Positions 48,234 through 57,371 are shown, numbered from the stretch's first letter. The stretch is DNA of 64,000 nucleotides from Acidimicrobiaceae bacterium (GCA_027306605.1 DAHUZK010000016.1:1-64000); one strand, 5' to 3'. The notes: generated by a model from the sequence alone, not told the origin. Made by a program: numbers and translations.

Positions 48234-50153
48234 TCAGCCGCTGCCTGCTGCCTGAGCCTCCGCGTCCTCCTGGTCGGCGAATTGCGTTCGGTAGAGCTCG
48301 GCGTAGAGGCCGTTCTCGGCCAACAGGCTGGCGTGCGAGCCGCGCTCGACGATGCGGCCGTCGTCGAACACGAGGAGCTCGTCGGCCTCACGCACGGTGG
48401 AGAGCCGGTGGGCGATGACCAGCGAGGTGCGGCCAGCGAGCGTCTCGCGCAGCGCCTGCTGCACTGCCGCCTCGGACTCCGAGTCCAGATGCGCCGTCGC
48501 CTCGTCCAGGACGACGATGTCGGGTGCCTTCAGCAGGAGCCGGGCCAGCGCGACCCGCTGCTTCTCCCCGCCCGAGAGCCGGTAGCCCCGCTCGCCGATC
48601 ACCGTGTCGAGCCCGTCGGGAAGCTCGGCCGCGATGTGGCCGATCTGCGCCTGGCTGAGCGCCTCGAGCACCTCGTCCTCGGTGGCGGCGGGTCTGGCGT
48701 AGAGCAGGTTGGCCCGCAGCGTGTCGTGGAACAGGTGCGGATCCTGGGTGACGACGCCGACCACGTCGCGCAGCGAGGCCATGGTCGCCCGGCGCACGTC
48801 GATGCCGTTGATGCGCACCGCGCCTCCGGTGACGTCGTAGAGGCGGGGGACGAGGTTGGACACCGTGGTCTTGCCGGCGCCCGACGGCCCGACCAGGGCG
48901 ACCATCGTGCCGGGCCGGACCTCGAAGCTGATGCCGTGCAGGACCTCGTTGCGCTGCCCCGACTCGAGGACGGCCACGGACTCGAGCGAGGCCAGGGACA
49001 CCTCGCCCGCGCTCGGGTAGGTGAAGCGCACGTGATCGAACTCGATGGAGGCGCGGCCACGGGGCACGGCGACGGCGTCGGGGGCCTCGTCGATCATGGG
49101 AGCGATGTCGAGCACCTCGAAGAGGCGCTCGAAGGAGACCAGGGCGGTCATGATGTCCAAGTTGAGGTTCGAGAGCTGGGTCAGCGGCTGGTAGAGGCGC
49201 GTCAGGTAGCTGGTCAGGGCGACCACGGTGCCCACCGCCAGCTCGCCGTGGACGGCGGCGACGCCCCCGATGCCGTAGACCACGGCCGTCGCCAGCGACG
49301 CCGTCAACGTCAGCGCCACGAAGAAGATCCGCGCGTACGTCGCCTGGGAGATCCCGATGTCGCGGACCCGCCCGGCCTTCGACTCGAAGGTGGTCGCCTC
49401 GACGTCGGGCCGCCCCATCAGCTTGACCAGCATGGCGCCTCCGACCTGGAAGCGTTCCTGCATCACCATGTTCATCTCGCTGTTGAGGTCGTACCCCTCC
49501 TTGGTGAGCGAGCCGATGCGCCGACCCACGAACCGGGAGGGGACGAGGAAGAGGGGGACCAGGAGCAGCGCGGCCAGCGTGATCTGCCAGCTCAGGACGA
49601 ACATGGCGGCGATCACGATGACGACGGTGACCAGGTTGCCCACGACGTTCGAGAGCAGGTCGGTGAAGGCTTGCTGGGCGCCGATCACGTCGTTGTTGAG
49701 CCGGCTTACCAGGGCGCCGGTCTGTGTGCGCGTGAAGAAGGCCAGCGGCATCCGCTGGATGTGCCGGAACACCTTGCTGCGCATGTCGTAGATCAGGCTC
49801 TCGCCGATGTAGGCGGAGATACGGCGCTCGGTCAGGGCGAGGCCGCCGTCGAAGACGGCGAGACCCGCCACGAGCAGGGCCAGCGCGACGACGAGGTGCG
49901 CGTCCTTCTTCAAGATGCCGTTGTCGATGAGCGAGCGCAGGATGAGCGGGTTCACCGCGGCGATCACGGCGTCGAGGATCACCACGGGGATGAAGACGGC
50001 CAGGATCTTGCGGTAGGGGACGGCGAAGGTGAGCATCCGTCGCGCCGTGCCCTTCTTGACGCGGTGTTGGAGGACGGCGCGGTCCTGGCGCATGGAACGC
50101 ATGCCCACCCAGGCGCCGCCGCGGCCTCCCATCCCGTGCCCTCGCATGGCCAT
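48234..50153 (-). CDS. ABC exporter, fused membrane and ATPase domains
   Basis: A 639-residue half-transporter (type IV ABC exporter, MsbA/lipid-A-exporter-like). Six helices lie between about residues 45 and 330. The ATPase has Walker A GPSGAGKTT, the Q-loop VTQDPHLFHDTLRANLLYA, the signature RLSGGEKQRVALARLLL, Walker B IVVLDEATAHLD and the switch IAHRLSTV. It works as a homodimer, or as a heterodimer with an unlinked partner, to move lipids, peptides or drugs outward. The N-terminal 25 residues are glycine-rich (GHGMGGRGGAWVGMRSMRQD). TAGGTT lies six bases before the start on the same strand, with no ribosome binding site, so the message is probably leaderless. Confidence 0.92.
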   Translation of the reverse strand: MAMRGHGMGGRGGAWVGMRSMRQDRAVLQHRVKKGTARRMLTFAVPYRKILAVFIPVVILDAVIAAVNPLILRSLIDNGILKKDAHLVVALALLVAGLAVFDGGLALTERRISAYIGESLIYDMRSKVFRHIQRMPLAFFTRTQTGALVSRLNNDVIGAQQAFTDLLSNVVGNLVTVVIVIAAMFVLSWQITLAALLLVPLFLVPSRFVGRRIGSLTKEGYDLNSEMNMVMQERFQVGGAMLVKLMGRPDVEATTFESKAGRVRDIGISQATYARIFFVALTLTASLATAVVYGIGGVAAVHGELAVGTVVALTSYLTRLYQPLTQLSNLNLDIMTALVSFERLFEVLDIAPMIDEAPDAVAVPRGRASIEFDHVRFTYPSAGEVSLASLESVAVLESGQRNEVLHGISFEVRPGTMVALVGPSGAGKTTVSNLVPRLYDVTGGAVRINGIDVRRATMASLRDVVGVVTQDPHLFHDTLRANLLYARPAATEDEVLEALSQAQIGHIAAELPDGLDTVIGERGYRLSGGEKQRVALARLLLKAPDIVVLDEATAHLDSESEAAVQQALRETLAGRTSLVIAHRLSTVREADELLVFDDGRIVERGSHASLLAENGLYAELYRTQFADQEDAEAQAAGSG

Positions 50154-50159
50154 GCCTGC

Positions 50160-50165
50160 AACCTA
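50160..50165 (-). promoter_or_regulatory. -10 box (TAGGTT) for a leaderless ABC exporter transcript
   Basis: Reading the minus strand, TAGGTT ends six bases before the ATG at 50153. The spacing is the same as at arsR and the CrtI-like gene. Confidence 0.45.
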
Positions 50166-50227
50166 CAGTCGAGACTGCGGACCGACGGCCGCCCGAGGCG
50201 GGATCGGTCCCGCTCAGGACGATCTGC

Positions 50228-51016
50228 TCAGGACGATCCGCCGACGGCGTGGACGCCACCGTCGACGTGCACGATCTCGCCCGTCGTCATCGGGAAGAGG
50301 TCGCTGAACAGAGCGACGCACGCCTTGGCGACGGCCGTCGCATCGTGGACGTCCCAGCCCAGGGGCGCCTGGTCCGCCCACGTGTCCTCGAACGCGCTGA
50401 AGCCGGGGATCGACTTGGCCGCCATGGTCCGGACGGGGCCGGCGGCGACCAGGTTCACGCGGATGCCGCGCCGCCCGAGCTCCTTGGCGAGATAGCGCGA
50501 GAGCGATTCGAGCCCCGCCTTGGCCACGCCCATCCAGTCGTAGACCGGCCAGGCCACCGTGGCGTCGAAGTCGAGCCCGACCACCGAGGCGCCACCGTCC
50601 CGCCCCGCCGACTCCAAGAGCGGCATGAAGGCGTCGACGAGGGCCTTGAGCGAGTAGGTCGAGATGTGGAGGGCGACGGACACGTCGTTCCAGCCGGCGG
50701 CGAACATGCCGTTGCCGAGGCAGTCGGGCGGGGCGAACCCGATGGCGTGCAGCAGGCCGTCGAGCCCGTCCCACCGCTCGGCCAGCGCGTGTCCGGCTGC
50801 GGAGAGCTGCTCGTCCGACGTCACGTCGATCTCGAGCACCTCGGGCGTCCGCGGGAGCTTGCGCGCCGTGCGCTGCGTGAGTGAGAGCGCCCGCCCTGCA
50901 CCCGACAGCACGATCTCGGCGCCTTCTTCCTGCGCCAGCCGCGCCACGGCGAAGGCCAACGACGCGTCGGTCAGCACGCCGGTGACGAGGAGCCGCTTTC
51001 CGTCCAGGAGTCCCAC
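50228..51016 (-). CDS. fabI: enoyl-[acyl-carrier-protein] reductase, FabI/InhA type
   Basis: A 262-residue reductase of fatty-acid synthesis II that reduces the double bond of enoyl-ACP with NADH. It begins GLLDGKRLLVTGVLTDASLAFAVARLAQEEGA, close to mycobacterial InhA. The catalytic group is F150, Y159 and K166 (GLDFDATVAWPVYDWMGVAK), numbered almost as in InhA, followed by VNLVAAGPVRTMA, the NAD ribose/phosphate segment. GWDVHDATAVAKACVALFSDLFPMTTGEIVHVDGG closes the family signature. The GTG at 51016 is used; the open frame extends further upstream with no protein character. It is divergent from npdG, with 31 bases between starts. Confidence 0.93.
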   Translation of the reverse strand: MGLLDGKRLLVTGVLTDASLAFAVARLAQEEGAEIVLSGAGRALSLTQRTARKLPRTPEVLEIDVTSDEQLSAAGHALAERWDGLDGLLHAIGFAPPDCLGNGMFAAGWNDVSVALHISTYSLKALVDAFMPLLESAGRDGGASVVGLDFDATVAWPVYDWMGVAKAGLESLSRYLAKELGRRGIRVNLVAAGPVRTMAAKSIPGFSAFEDTWADQAPLGWDVHDATAVAKACVALFSDLFPMTTGEIVHVDGGVHAVGGSS

Positions 51017-51047
51017 TGCGGCAGCGAGGTTATGCGAAGGTAGGGGC

Positions 51048-51698
51048 GTGCACGTCGGAATACTCGGTGGTACGGGCCCGGCCGGTCGCGGGGTGGCCGT
51101 TCGCCTCGCCGAGGTGGGAGTCCAGGTCACGATCGGCTCGCGGGAGGCCGAGCGGGCGGCCGGTGTCGCGGCCGGGCTCGTGGAGCGGTGGCCGGAGCGA
51201 GACCTCCCCCTGGCGGGTGCCGACAATGCCGGCGCCGCCGAAGCGGATCTCGTGGTGGTCGCCACCCCGTGGGACAGCTGCATCCCGACCGTGCGCTCCC
51301 TGCAAGAGCCCCTGGCCGGCAAGGTGGTCGTCTCGATGGCCAACGCGCTCCAGAAGGAAGGACGCGAGATGCTGGCCCTCGTCCCGCCCCGCGGCTCGGT
51401 GGCCGCCGCCGTCCAGGCAGCACTGCCCGGCAGCCAGGTGGCGGCGGCCTTCCATCACCTGCCGGCCTCGGAAATGGAGGACCTGGCTTCGGGGTTGGAA
51501 GCTGACGTGCTGGTGTGTTCGGACCACCCCGGGGCGACGGCGGCGACCATCGAGCTCGTGGAGCGGATGCGGGGCCTGCGGCCCCTCGATGCGGGGAGCC
51601 TGAGCCAGGCGGCCGCCATCGAGGCCTTCACGGCCGTGTGCATCACCTTGAACATCCGACACAAGGCGCACTCCACGCTGCGAATGGCCGGTATCTAG
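51048..51698 (+). CDS. npdG: NADPH-dependent F420 reductase
   Basis: A 216-residue enzyme that exchanges hydride between NADPH and the deazaflavin F420, providing reduced F420 for F420-dependent enzymes. The N-terminal NADP loop is VGILGGTGPAGRGVAVRLAEVGVQVTIGSREAERA. Later marks are DLVVVATPWDSCIPTVRSL, KVVVSMANALQ and VAAAFHHLPASEMEDL, the F420-binding segment. The C-terminal DAGSLSQAAAIEAFTAVCITLNIRHK is typical. GAAGGTAGGGG directly precedes the GTG. The next gene, mshC, begins two bases after the stop, so the pair forms a small redox-cofactor operon. Confidence 0.92.
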   Translation: MHVGILGGTGPAGRGVAVRLAEVGVQVTIGSREAERAAGVAAGLVERWPERDLPLAGADNAGAAEADLVVVATPWDSCIPTVRSLQEPLAGKVVVSMANALQKEGREMLALVPPRGSVAAAVQAALPGSQVAAAFHHLPASEMEDLASGLEADVLVCSDHPGATAATIELVERMRGLRPLDAGSLSQAAAIEAFTAVCITLNIRHKAHSTLRMAGI

Positions 51699-51700
51699 TC

Positions 51701-52867
51701 GTGCGGCTGTACGACACGGCCCGGCGCGCCGTGGTCCCGTTCGAGCCGGGACCGCTGGTGACGATGTACTCGTGCGGCATCACCCCCTACGACGCCGCCC
51801 ACCTGGGCCATGCGGCCGTGTACCTCCACTTCGACATGCTGCAGCGACGTCTCCGCGACGCCGGATACGAGACCCGTTGCGTGCGCAACGTCACCGACGT
51901 CGATGACGACATCTTGCGCAAGGCACGCGAGCTCGGCGTCCACTACCTGGACCTGGCGGCAGAGGAGATGGCGCGGTTCGACGCCGAGATGGGCCTCCTC
52001 AACCTGCTGCCCGTCCACTGCGAGCCACGGGCCACATCGGCCATCCCGGAGATCCTCTCGCTCATCGGGGCTGCGCTCGAGGGCGGCCATGCCTACGAGT
52101 CGGGCGGATCCGTCTACTTCAGCGTCGCCAGCTTTCCCGAGTTCGGCCGCATCAGCGGCTACGACCGCACCCGAATGCTGGCGCTGGCCGCCGAGCACGG
52201 CGGGAATCCCGAGGACCCGAACAAGCGCGATCCCCTCGACTTCGTCTTGTGGCAGCCCTCCCTGCCCGACGAGCCGGCGTGGGAGTCGCGCTGGGGCCCG
52301 GGTCGTCCCGGCTGGCACATCGAGTGCTCGGCGCTGGCCCTGCGGGAGCTGGGGGAGACCATCGACATCCACGGTGGCGGCCGCGACCTCGTCTTCCCGC
52401 ACCACGAATGCGAGACGGCGCAGTCCGAAGCAGTCACCGGGCAGCCCTTCGTCCGCCTGTGGTTCCACGTCGGCCTCGTGGGTCTCGAGGGGACGAAGAT
52501 GTCCAAGTCGCTCGGCAATCTCGTCTTCGTCGGGGACCTCTGCAAGGAGTGGGATCCCGCCGCGGTGCGACTGGCGCTGCTGGCGCACCACTATCGCCAC
52601 GACTGGGACTGGCGGACGGACGTGGACATGCCCGAGGCTGCGGCGCGCCTCGCCTCGTGGCGGAGCCCGCCGGCCGTCGCGTCCGATCGCTCCCCGGGCG
52701 GCCTGCCCGAAGGCCGTAACGGCTCCGTCGAGACGGGCCTCGAAGCGGTCCGGGAGGCGCTCGACGACGACCTCGACACGCCGCGGGCGCTGCGCGCGCT
52801 CGACCAGGAGGCGGCGGCGGGCCGGCCGGTGGTGGCGGGCGCGCATTTGCTCGGCATCGACCTCTGA
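51701..52867 (+). CDS. mshC: cysteine:glucosaminylinositol ligase (mycothiol), cysteinyl-tRNA-synthetase fold
   Basis: A 388-residue class I ligase. In mycothiol synthesis MshC joins cysteine to GlcN-inositol using ATP. The N-terminal MYSCGITPYDAAHLGHAAVYLHFDMLQRRLRDAG is of the MshC kind (CGITPYDATHLGHAA), differing from the CG-P/T-VYD-x-x-HIGH of cysteinyl-tRNA synthetases. It also shows NVTDVDDDIL, PGWHIECSALALRELG with the zinc histidine and cysteine, and the TKMSKSLGNL loop. Like other MshC proteins it lacks the long anticodon-binding C-terminus, ending after a short helical region. The GTG start is two bases after npdG; the ribosome binding site is weak. A second cysS-like function cannot be ruled out. 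Confidence 0.82.
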   Translation: MRLYDTARRAVVPFEPGPLVTMYSCGITPYDAAHLGHAAVYLHFDMLQRRLRDAGYETRCVRNVTDVDDDILRKARELGVHYLDLAAEEMARFDAEMGLLNLLPVHCEPRATSAIPEILSLIGAALEGGHAYESGGSVYFSVASFPEFGRISGYDRTRMLALAAEHGGNPEDPNKRDPLDFVLWQPSLPDEPAWESRWGPGRPGWHIECSALALRELGETIDIHGGGRDLVFPHHECETAQSEAVTGQPFVRLWFHVGLVGLEGTKMSKSLGNLVFVGDLCKEWDPAAVRLALLAHHYRHDWDWRTDVDMPEAAARLASWRSPPAVASDRSPGGLPEGRNGSVETGLEAVREALDDDLDTPRALRALDQEAAAGRPVVAGAHLLGIDL

Positions 52868-53009
52868 TCCCTTCCCCGCCGCGCCGCTCCGGGGCTCGTG
52901 CGGGGCCTCCCGCCGGGTCGGGGCGGCAGGGACCGTCCAGTACCCTTGTCCCCCAAGGAACGAGTGCGGGCGGACCACGATTCTCCCGACGACCAGGAAA
53001 GGGTGCACG

Positions 53010-55070
53010 ATGGCTGGCGTCTCGGTTGGTCTTCCCGACGGCTCGACACGGGAGCTGGCCGAGGGCACCACGGCGGCCGATCTCGCCCGCGCCATCGGTT
53101 CCCGCCTGGCCAAGGCGGCTGTCGTCGCCACCATCGACGGCCACGAGGTCGATCTGGACACGCGTCTGCCCGACGGGGCGCAGGTGGCCATCGTCACCGA
53201 CGACTCCGAGGCAGGACGCGAGGTGCTGCGTCACTCCACGGCACACGTCATGGCCCAGGCCGTGCGGCGACTGTGGCCCGGGGCCAAGTACGCCATCGGA
53301 CCGGTGATCGAGAACGGCTTCTACTACGACTTCGAGCTGCCGGGCGGCGCCCACTTCAGCGACGACGACCTGGAGCGGATCGAGGCGGAGATGCGGGTGA
53401 TCATCGCGGAGGACCAGCCTTTCGTCCGCCACGAGCACGACATCGAAGAAGGCCTCGAGATCTTCGCCGACCAACCCTTCAAGGAGGAGATCATCGAGGC
53501 CGTCGCCGCCGGGGCGGACGAGGTCGACGCAGAGGGTTCCGTGGTCAGCACGTACCGCAACTCCGACGCCTTCATCGACTTGTGCCGCGGGCCTCACGTG
53601 CCCTCGACGGGACGGCTCGGTCACTTCAAGCTGATGCGGGTCGCCGGCGCCTACTGGCGGGGCGACGAGAAGCGCGAGCAATTGCAGCGGATCTACGGGA
53701 CGGCCTGGGAGTCCGAGAAGGCCCTGGCGGCATACCTGCACCAGCTCGAGGAGGCGGAGCGACGGGACCACCGCAAGCTCGGGGCCGAGCTCGACCTCTA
53801 CAGCTTCCCCGACGAGATCGGCGCGGGGCTCGCCGTCTTCCATCCGAAGGGCGGGACGATCCGGCGCCTGATGGAGGACTATTCGCGCCAGCGCCACGTG
53901 GAGTCGGGTTACGAATTCGTGCACTCGCCGCACATCACGAAGAGCGCGCTCTTCGAGGAATCGGGCCATCTCGACTGGTTCGCCGACGGCATGTACCCGC
54001 CGATGGAGCTCGATGGCGGCACGCAGTACTACCTCAAACCGATGAACTGCCCGTTCCACATCCTGGTGTACCGCAGCCATCAGCGCTCCTACCGGGAACT
54101 GCCGATGCGGCTGTTCGAGTTCGGGAGCGTCTACCGCTACGAGAAGTCGGGGGTGCTCCAGGGGCTCACCCGGGTGCGTGGCATGACGCAGGACGACGCC
54201 CATATCTTCTGTACCCGCGACCAGATGGACACCGAGCTCGTCCGCACCCTCACCTTCGTCCTCGACCTGCTGCGTGACTACGGCCTGAACGACTTCTACC
54301 TCGAGCTCTCGACGAAGCCACCGGGGAAGGCCGTCGGGTCGGACGAGGAATGGGAGGTCGCGACCGAGGCCCTGCGGACGACCGCGCTCGAGATGGGCCT
54401 CGAGCTGGTGATGGACGAAGGTGGCGGCGCCTTCTACGGCCCGAAGATCTCGGTGCAGGCGCGCGACGCCATCGGCCGGACCTGGCAGATGTCGACGGTG
54501 CAGCTCGACTTCCAGCTGCCCCAGCGCTTCGGACTCGAGTACGTGGGTCCCGACAATCAACGCCACCGGCCGATCATGGTCCACCGGGCGCTCTTCGGAT
54601 CCGTGGAGCGGTTCATGGCCGTGCTCATCGAGCATTACGCCGGAGCGTTGCCGACATGGCTCTGCCCGGAGCAGGTCCGGGTCATCCCCGTGACCGACGA
54701 GCACCTCGACTACGCACATTCGGTCGTCGACGCCTGCGCCACCGCCGGTCTGCGGGCGACGGTGGACACCACCGACGGGAAGATGGGCGCACACATCCGC
54801 CGGGCGAGGACGGCCAAGATCCCCTACGTCCTCGTCGTCGGCGAGCAGGATCGCACCGCCGGATCGGTCGGGGTGAACCGCCGGGGCTGGAGCGGGAAGC
54901 CGGAACTGGGCATGCCACTCGCCGCGCTGATCGGCGAGGTCGCCGACGAGGTCGAACGGAAGGGACTGCCCGAGGACCGAGCCCCCGGCTCGGGCGAGGA
55001 CGGCCGAGGCGACCAGGGCGCGGCTCCGCCCGCATCGGCCACGCGGGCGGCCGAGCCGGCGTCGGCGTGA
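53010..55070 (+). CDS. thrS: threonyl-tRNA synthetase
   Basis: A 686-residue class II synthetase. An N-terminal TGS domain (residues 1-62) is followed by the editing domain with HSTAHVMAQAV (H75, H79) and CRGPHVPSTG. The catalytic core has the zinc cysteine in KPMNCPFHILVY, motif 2 REL-PMRLFEFGSVYRYEKSGVLQGLTRVRGMTQDDAHIF and motif 3 HRALFGSVERFMAVLIEHY. The C-terminal anticodon domain ends in HIRRARTAKIPYVLVVGEQ. About 30 extra residues rich in Ala, Gly and Glu follow it. AGGAAAGGG precedes the ATG. As in mycobacteria it is followed by a HIT gene and, further on, by the phosphoinositide genes. Confidence 0.97.
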   Translation: MAGVSVGLPDGSTRELAEGTTAADLARAIGSRLAKAAVVATIDGHEVDLDTRLPDGAQVAIVTDDSEAGREVLRHSTAHVMAQAVRRLWPGAKYAIGPVIENGFYYDFELPGGAHFSDDDLERIEAEMRVIIAEDQPFVRHEHDIEEGLEIFADQPFKEEIIEAVAAGADEVDAEGSVVSTYRNSDAFIDLCRGPHVPSTGRLGHFKLMRVAGAYWRGDEKREQLQRIYGTAWESEKALAAYLHQLEEAERRDHRKLGAELDLYSFPDEIGAGLAVFHPKGGTIRRLMEDYSRQRHVESGYEFVHSPHITKSALFEESGHLDWFADGMYPPMELDGGTQYYLKPMNCPFHILVYRSHQRSYRELPMRLFEFGSVYRYEKSGVLQGLTRVRGMTQDDAHIFCTRDQMDTELVRTLTFVLDLLRDYGLNDFYLELSTKPPGKAVGSDEEWEVATEALRTTALEMGLELVMDEGGGAFYGPKISVQARDAIGRTWQMSTVQLDFQLPQRFGLEYVGPDNQRHRPIMVHRALFGSVERFMAVLIEHYAGALPTWLCPEQVRVIPVTDEHLDYAHSVVDACATAGLRATVDTTDGKMGAHIRRARTAKIPYVLVVGEQDRTAGSVGVNRRGWSGKPELGMPLAALIGEVADEVERKGLPEDRAPGSGEDGRGDQGAAPPASATRAAEPASA

Positions 55071-55089
55071 TGCGGGCGAGCGTGACGAC

Positions 55090-55611
55090 GTGAGCCTGGA
55101 GCACCTGTGGGCCGGGTGGCGGCGCGAGTACATCGTCGAGGCGACGGCGCGTGAGCGGGCCGGCGCGATCCTCCACGGCGCCGACCAGTGCGTCTTCTGC
55201 CGGCTGGCGGCCAGCGGGCCGCCCTCGGAGGACAACTGCGTGGTGTGGCGGGGCGAGCACGCCTTCGCCGCGCTGAACGCGTATCCGTACGCCAGCGGCC
55301 ACTTGCTGGTGCTGCCGTTGCGACACGTGGGGCCGCTTTCCGACCTGTCGGAGGACGAATCGGCCGAGCTGTGGTCGGCGACCCGGCAGTCGGTGGCGGC
55401 GATCGAGGTCGCCTACGAGCCGGACGGGCACAACCTTGGTGCCAATCTCGGGCGTGCCGCCGGCGCCGGACTGCCCGCACATCTGCACGTGCACGTCCTG
55501 CCCCGTTGGTCGGGCGACACCAACTTCATGACCTCGGTGGCGGAGACCCGCGTGATGCCCGAAACGCTGCAGCAGTCCTGGAAGAGGCTCACCGACGCCT
55601 GGTCCCGATAG
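55090..55611 (+). CDS. HIT-family hydrolase/phosphorylase (Rv2613c-like)
   Basis: A 173-residue HIT protein. HIT enzymes act on nucleoside-phosphoryl bonds; the mycobacterial relative encoded next to thrS is an Ap4A phosphorylase. The triad motif is AHLHVHVLPRW, followed by SGDTNFMTSVAETRVMPETL, the same sequence pattern as that relative. A zinc-type pair C-x-x-C is not seen beyond CVFCRLA at residues 35-41. The start is a GTG 20 bases after thrS. It may clear diadenosine polyphosphates made as side products by aminoacyl-tRNA synthetases. Confidence 0.9.
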   Translation: MSLEHLWAGWRREYIVEATARERAGAILHGADQCVFCRLAASGPPSEDNCVVWRGEHAFAALNAYPYASGHLLVLPLRHVGPLSDLSEDESAELWSATRQSVAAIEVAYEPDGHNLGANLGRAAGAGLPAHLHVHVLPRWSGDTNFMTSVAETRVMPETLQQSWKRLTDAWSR

Positions 55612-55687
55612 CAGGACGCCGCCCGGAGACGCCGCCCCCGCCGCTCCCGGCGACCCCGGCACTCCCGACACTCCCGGCGGCCCGGGC

Positions 55688-56866
55688 GTGCCGCCGGTGG
55701 GGACGGGTGCCGATCCGGTCGCGGCTGCGGAGGTCCCCGCCGATCCTTCGGCGAACGCCGTGCCGCACCGAGGCAGGCGGCGCTTCGTGCGGACTGCCTG
55801 GCCCGCCATCCGCATCGTGGTCGGTTTCGGCCTGGTGGGGTTGGCGGTATGGGTGCTGTCGTCCAAGGGCACGGAGCTCTCCGGATTCGCCAACATCATC
55901 AAGACGCTCGATTGGTGGTGGGTGCCGCTGGCCTTCGCGGCGGAGGTCCTCTCCTACGTGTGCTTCTCCGCCATGCAGTACGAGCTCTTCCGGGCGGGCC
56001 ACCTCGTCCCGCCCTGGCGCCCCCTGGTCAAGCTTTCGTTCGCCTCGCAGGCCCTGACCAATTCATTGCCGGTGGGCAACGCCGTCGCGACCGTGTACGG
56101 CTTTCGCTGGTTCCGCCGCTTCGGCGCCGACAACACCTTGGCGGTGTGGGCCCTCGCCGGCACCCTCGTCGCGGCCATGGTCAGCCTCTCGCTCGTCGCC
56201 GTCATCGGTCTCGGGCTGGCGACCAACCAGGGCGCATCCCTCGATCTCGTCCCCGTGCTCATCGGGGCGTTCGTCTTCGCGCTCACCCTCGGATCTCTGT
56301 TCGTGTACGAACGACCGCTCAACGCCGTGGTGTCCGCGGCACTGCGCGTGTCGGTGCGGCTGACCGGGCGGCCACGAGGCGACACCCACCAACAGGTCGA
56401 TTCGGTCATGACCTGGATGACGGCGGTCCGGCTCAGCTGGTCGCAGATCGGCCGCATCGTCAGCTGGGGCACGTTCAACTGGCTGCTCGACTGCGCCTGC
56501 TTCGCCATGATGTTCCTGGCCATCCATGCACCCATCCCGTGGAAGGGTCTGCTGCTGGCCTACGGCGCCGGACAGCTGGCCGCCACGCTGCCGATCACGC
56601 CGGGGGGGCTCGGTGTCGTCGAGGGCAGCATCACCGTCGCCCTGGTGGCGTTCGGCGGGGCCGAGAGCAGCACGGCCTATGCGGTGCTGCTCTATCGCAT
56701 CATCAGCTTCTGGTTCATCCTGGTCGTCGGGTGGCTCTTCATCGGGCAGCTGGCGCTGCAGGTGCGCTGGGGGCGCTGGACCCGCCAGGCCATGGCCAGT
56801 GACGTCGAGGCTGGACCGGTGGCGTACGAGCCGGCGGTCTCCACGGTGGGGGAGGAAGCAGAATGA
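55688..56866 (+). CDS. flippase-like membrane protein (lysylphosphatidylglycerol-synthase TM family)
   Basis: A 392-residue polytopic protein with about eight helices, starting at a GTG. Helix segments include IRIVVGFGLVGLAVWVLSSKG, LAVWALAGTLVAAMVSLSLVAVIGLGLA and FWFILVVGWLFIGQLALQV. The conserved SLPVGNAVATVYGFRWFRRFG and LPITPGGLGVVEGSITVALVAFG blocks identify the UPF0104/YbhN-AglD family, which includes MprF flippase domains and proteins thought to move lipids across the membrane. The proline-rich leader upstream of the GTG has no alternative start. It overlaps the lipoprotein gene by four bases (ATGA), so the two are coupled. A role in moving a glycolipid near the phosphoinositide genes is inference. 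Confidence 0.87.
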   Translation: MPPVGTGADPVAAAEVPADPSANAVPHRGRRRFVRTAWPAIRIVVGFGLVGLAVWVLSSKGTELSGFANIIKTLDWWWVPLAFAAEVLSYVCFSAMQYELFRAGHLVPPWRPLVKLSFASQALTNSLPVGNAVATVYGFRWFRRFGADNTLAVWALAGTLVAAMVSLSLVAVIGLGLATNQGASLDLVPVLIGAFVFALTLGSLFVYERPLNAVVSAALRVSVRLTGRPRGDTHQQVDSVMTWMTAVRLSWSQIGRIVSWGTFNWLLDCACFAMMFLAIHAPIPWKGLLLAYGAGQLAATLPITPGGLGVVEGSITVALVAFGGAESSTAYAVLLYRIISFWFILVVGWLFIGQLALQVRWGRWTRQAMASDVEAGPVAYEPAVSTVGEEAE

Positions 56867-57306
56867 GAAGAGCTCGGTGCCGGTCCGGCGTGACGCGCCT
56901 CGCCGGCGCGACCGCCGCCCTCGTTCTCGCCGCCTCGCTGCTCGCTGCCTGTTCGTCGGCCCGCACCGACATCGGGACCACCAACGAGTCCTGCTACCTC
57001 GCCCTGCCGACGGCGGCCAAGGCGGTCGGTGGACACGCCCATCTCGACGGGGTCCGCAAGTACTCGCTCGGCGCAATGAAGACCATCGCTCCCCGGCTCT
57101 ACGGCCGGCTGGCCGACCACGTCCCGAAGGGGAAGAGCGTGTGCCTCGCCGCCTACACGGGTCATTTCACGCACGACTCGGTCTCGAAGCCGCTCGGCCG
57201 TCCGGTCGGGACCTTCGCGGTGGCGGTCGTCACGATCCCGGGGGACGACCTCTTGGGCACGCTCGTCCTCAGGAAGCTCCCGGTGCGCTTCCAGGATCTC
57301 TTCTGA
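56863..57306 (+). CDS. small putative lipoprotein
   Basis: A 147-residue exported protein. The signal peptide MRRARCRSGVTRLAGATAALVLAASLLAAC ends in a lipobox (LLAAC) with C30 as the lipid-modified residue. The mature part has two more cysteines (ESCYLAL and KSVCLAAYTG), which could pair. No recognised domain is seen; VGTFAVAVVTIPGDDLLGTLVLRKLPVRFQDLF forms a beta-rich end. Translational coupling with the flippase-like protein suggests that it works with it on the outer face of the membrane. Confidence 0.8.
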   Translation: MRRARCRSGVTRLAGATAALVLAASLLAACSSARTDIGTTNESCYLALPTAAKAVGGHAHLDGVRKYSLGAMKTIAPRLYGRLADHVPKGKSVCLAAYTGHFTHDSVSKPLGRPVGTFAVAVVTIPGDDLLGTLVLRKLPVRFQDLF

Positions 57307-57371
57307 CGTCGGACGGGCCACATCCTGACGTCGGACCAGCCGGAACGACCAGGAGCTCGGACCTATCGGAC

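Noticed and set aside
51701..52867. Cysteinyl-tRNA synthetase instead of MshC
   Set aside because: CGITPYDAAHLGHAA and the short C-terminus favour MshC; a cysS role is kept only as a lesser possibility.
51810..53009. In-frame upstream extension of thrS through mshC
   Set aside because: The frame happens to be open, but mshC is clearly encoded in another frame here, and thrS has its own ATG, ribosome binding site and TGS domain start at 53010.
57303..57336. Two CTGACGTCGGAC repeats after the lipoprotein gene
   Set aside because: Only 12 bases long, without pairing or nearby promoter elements; could be chance in GC-rich DNA.
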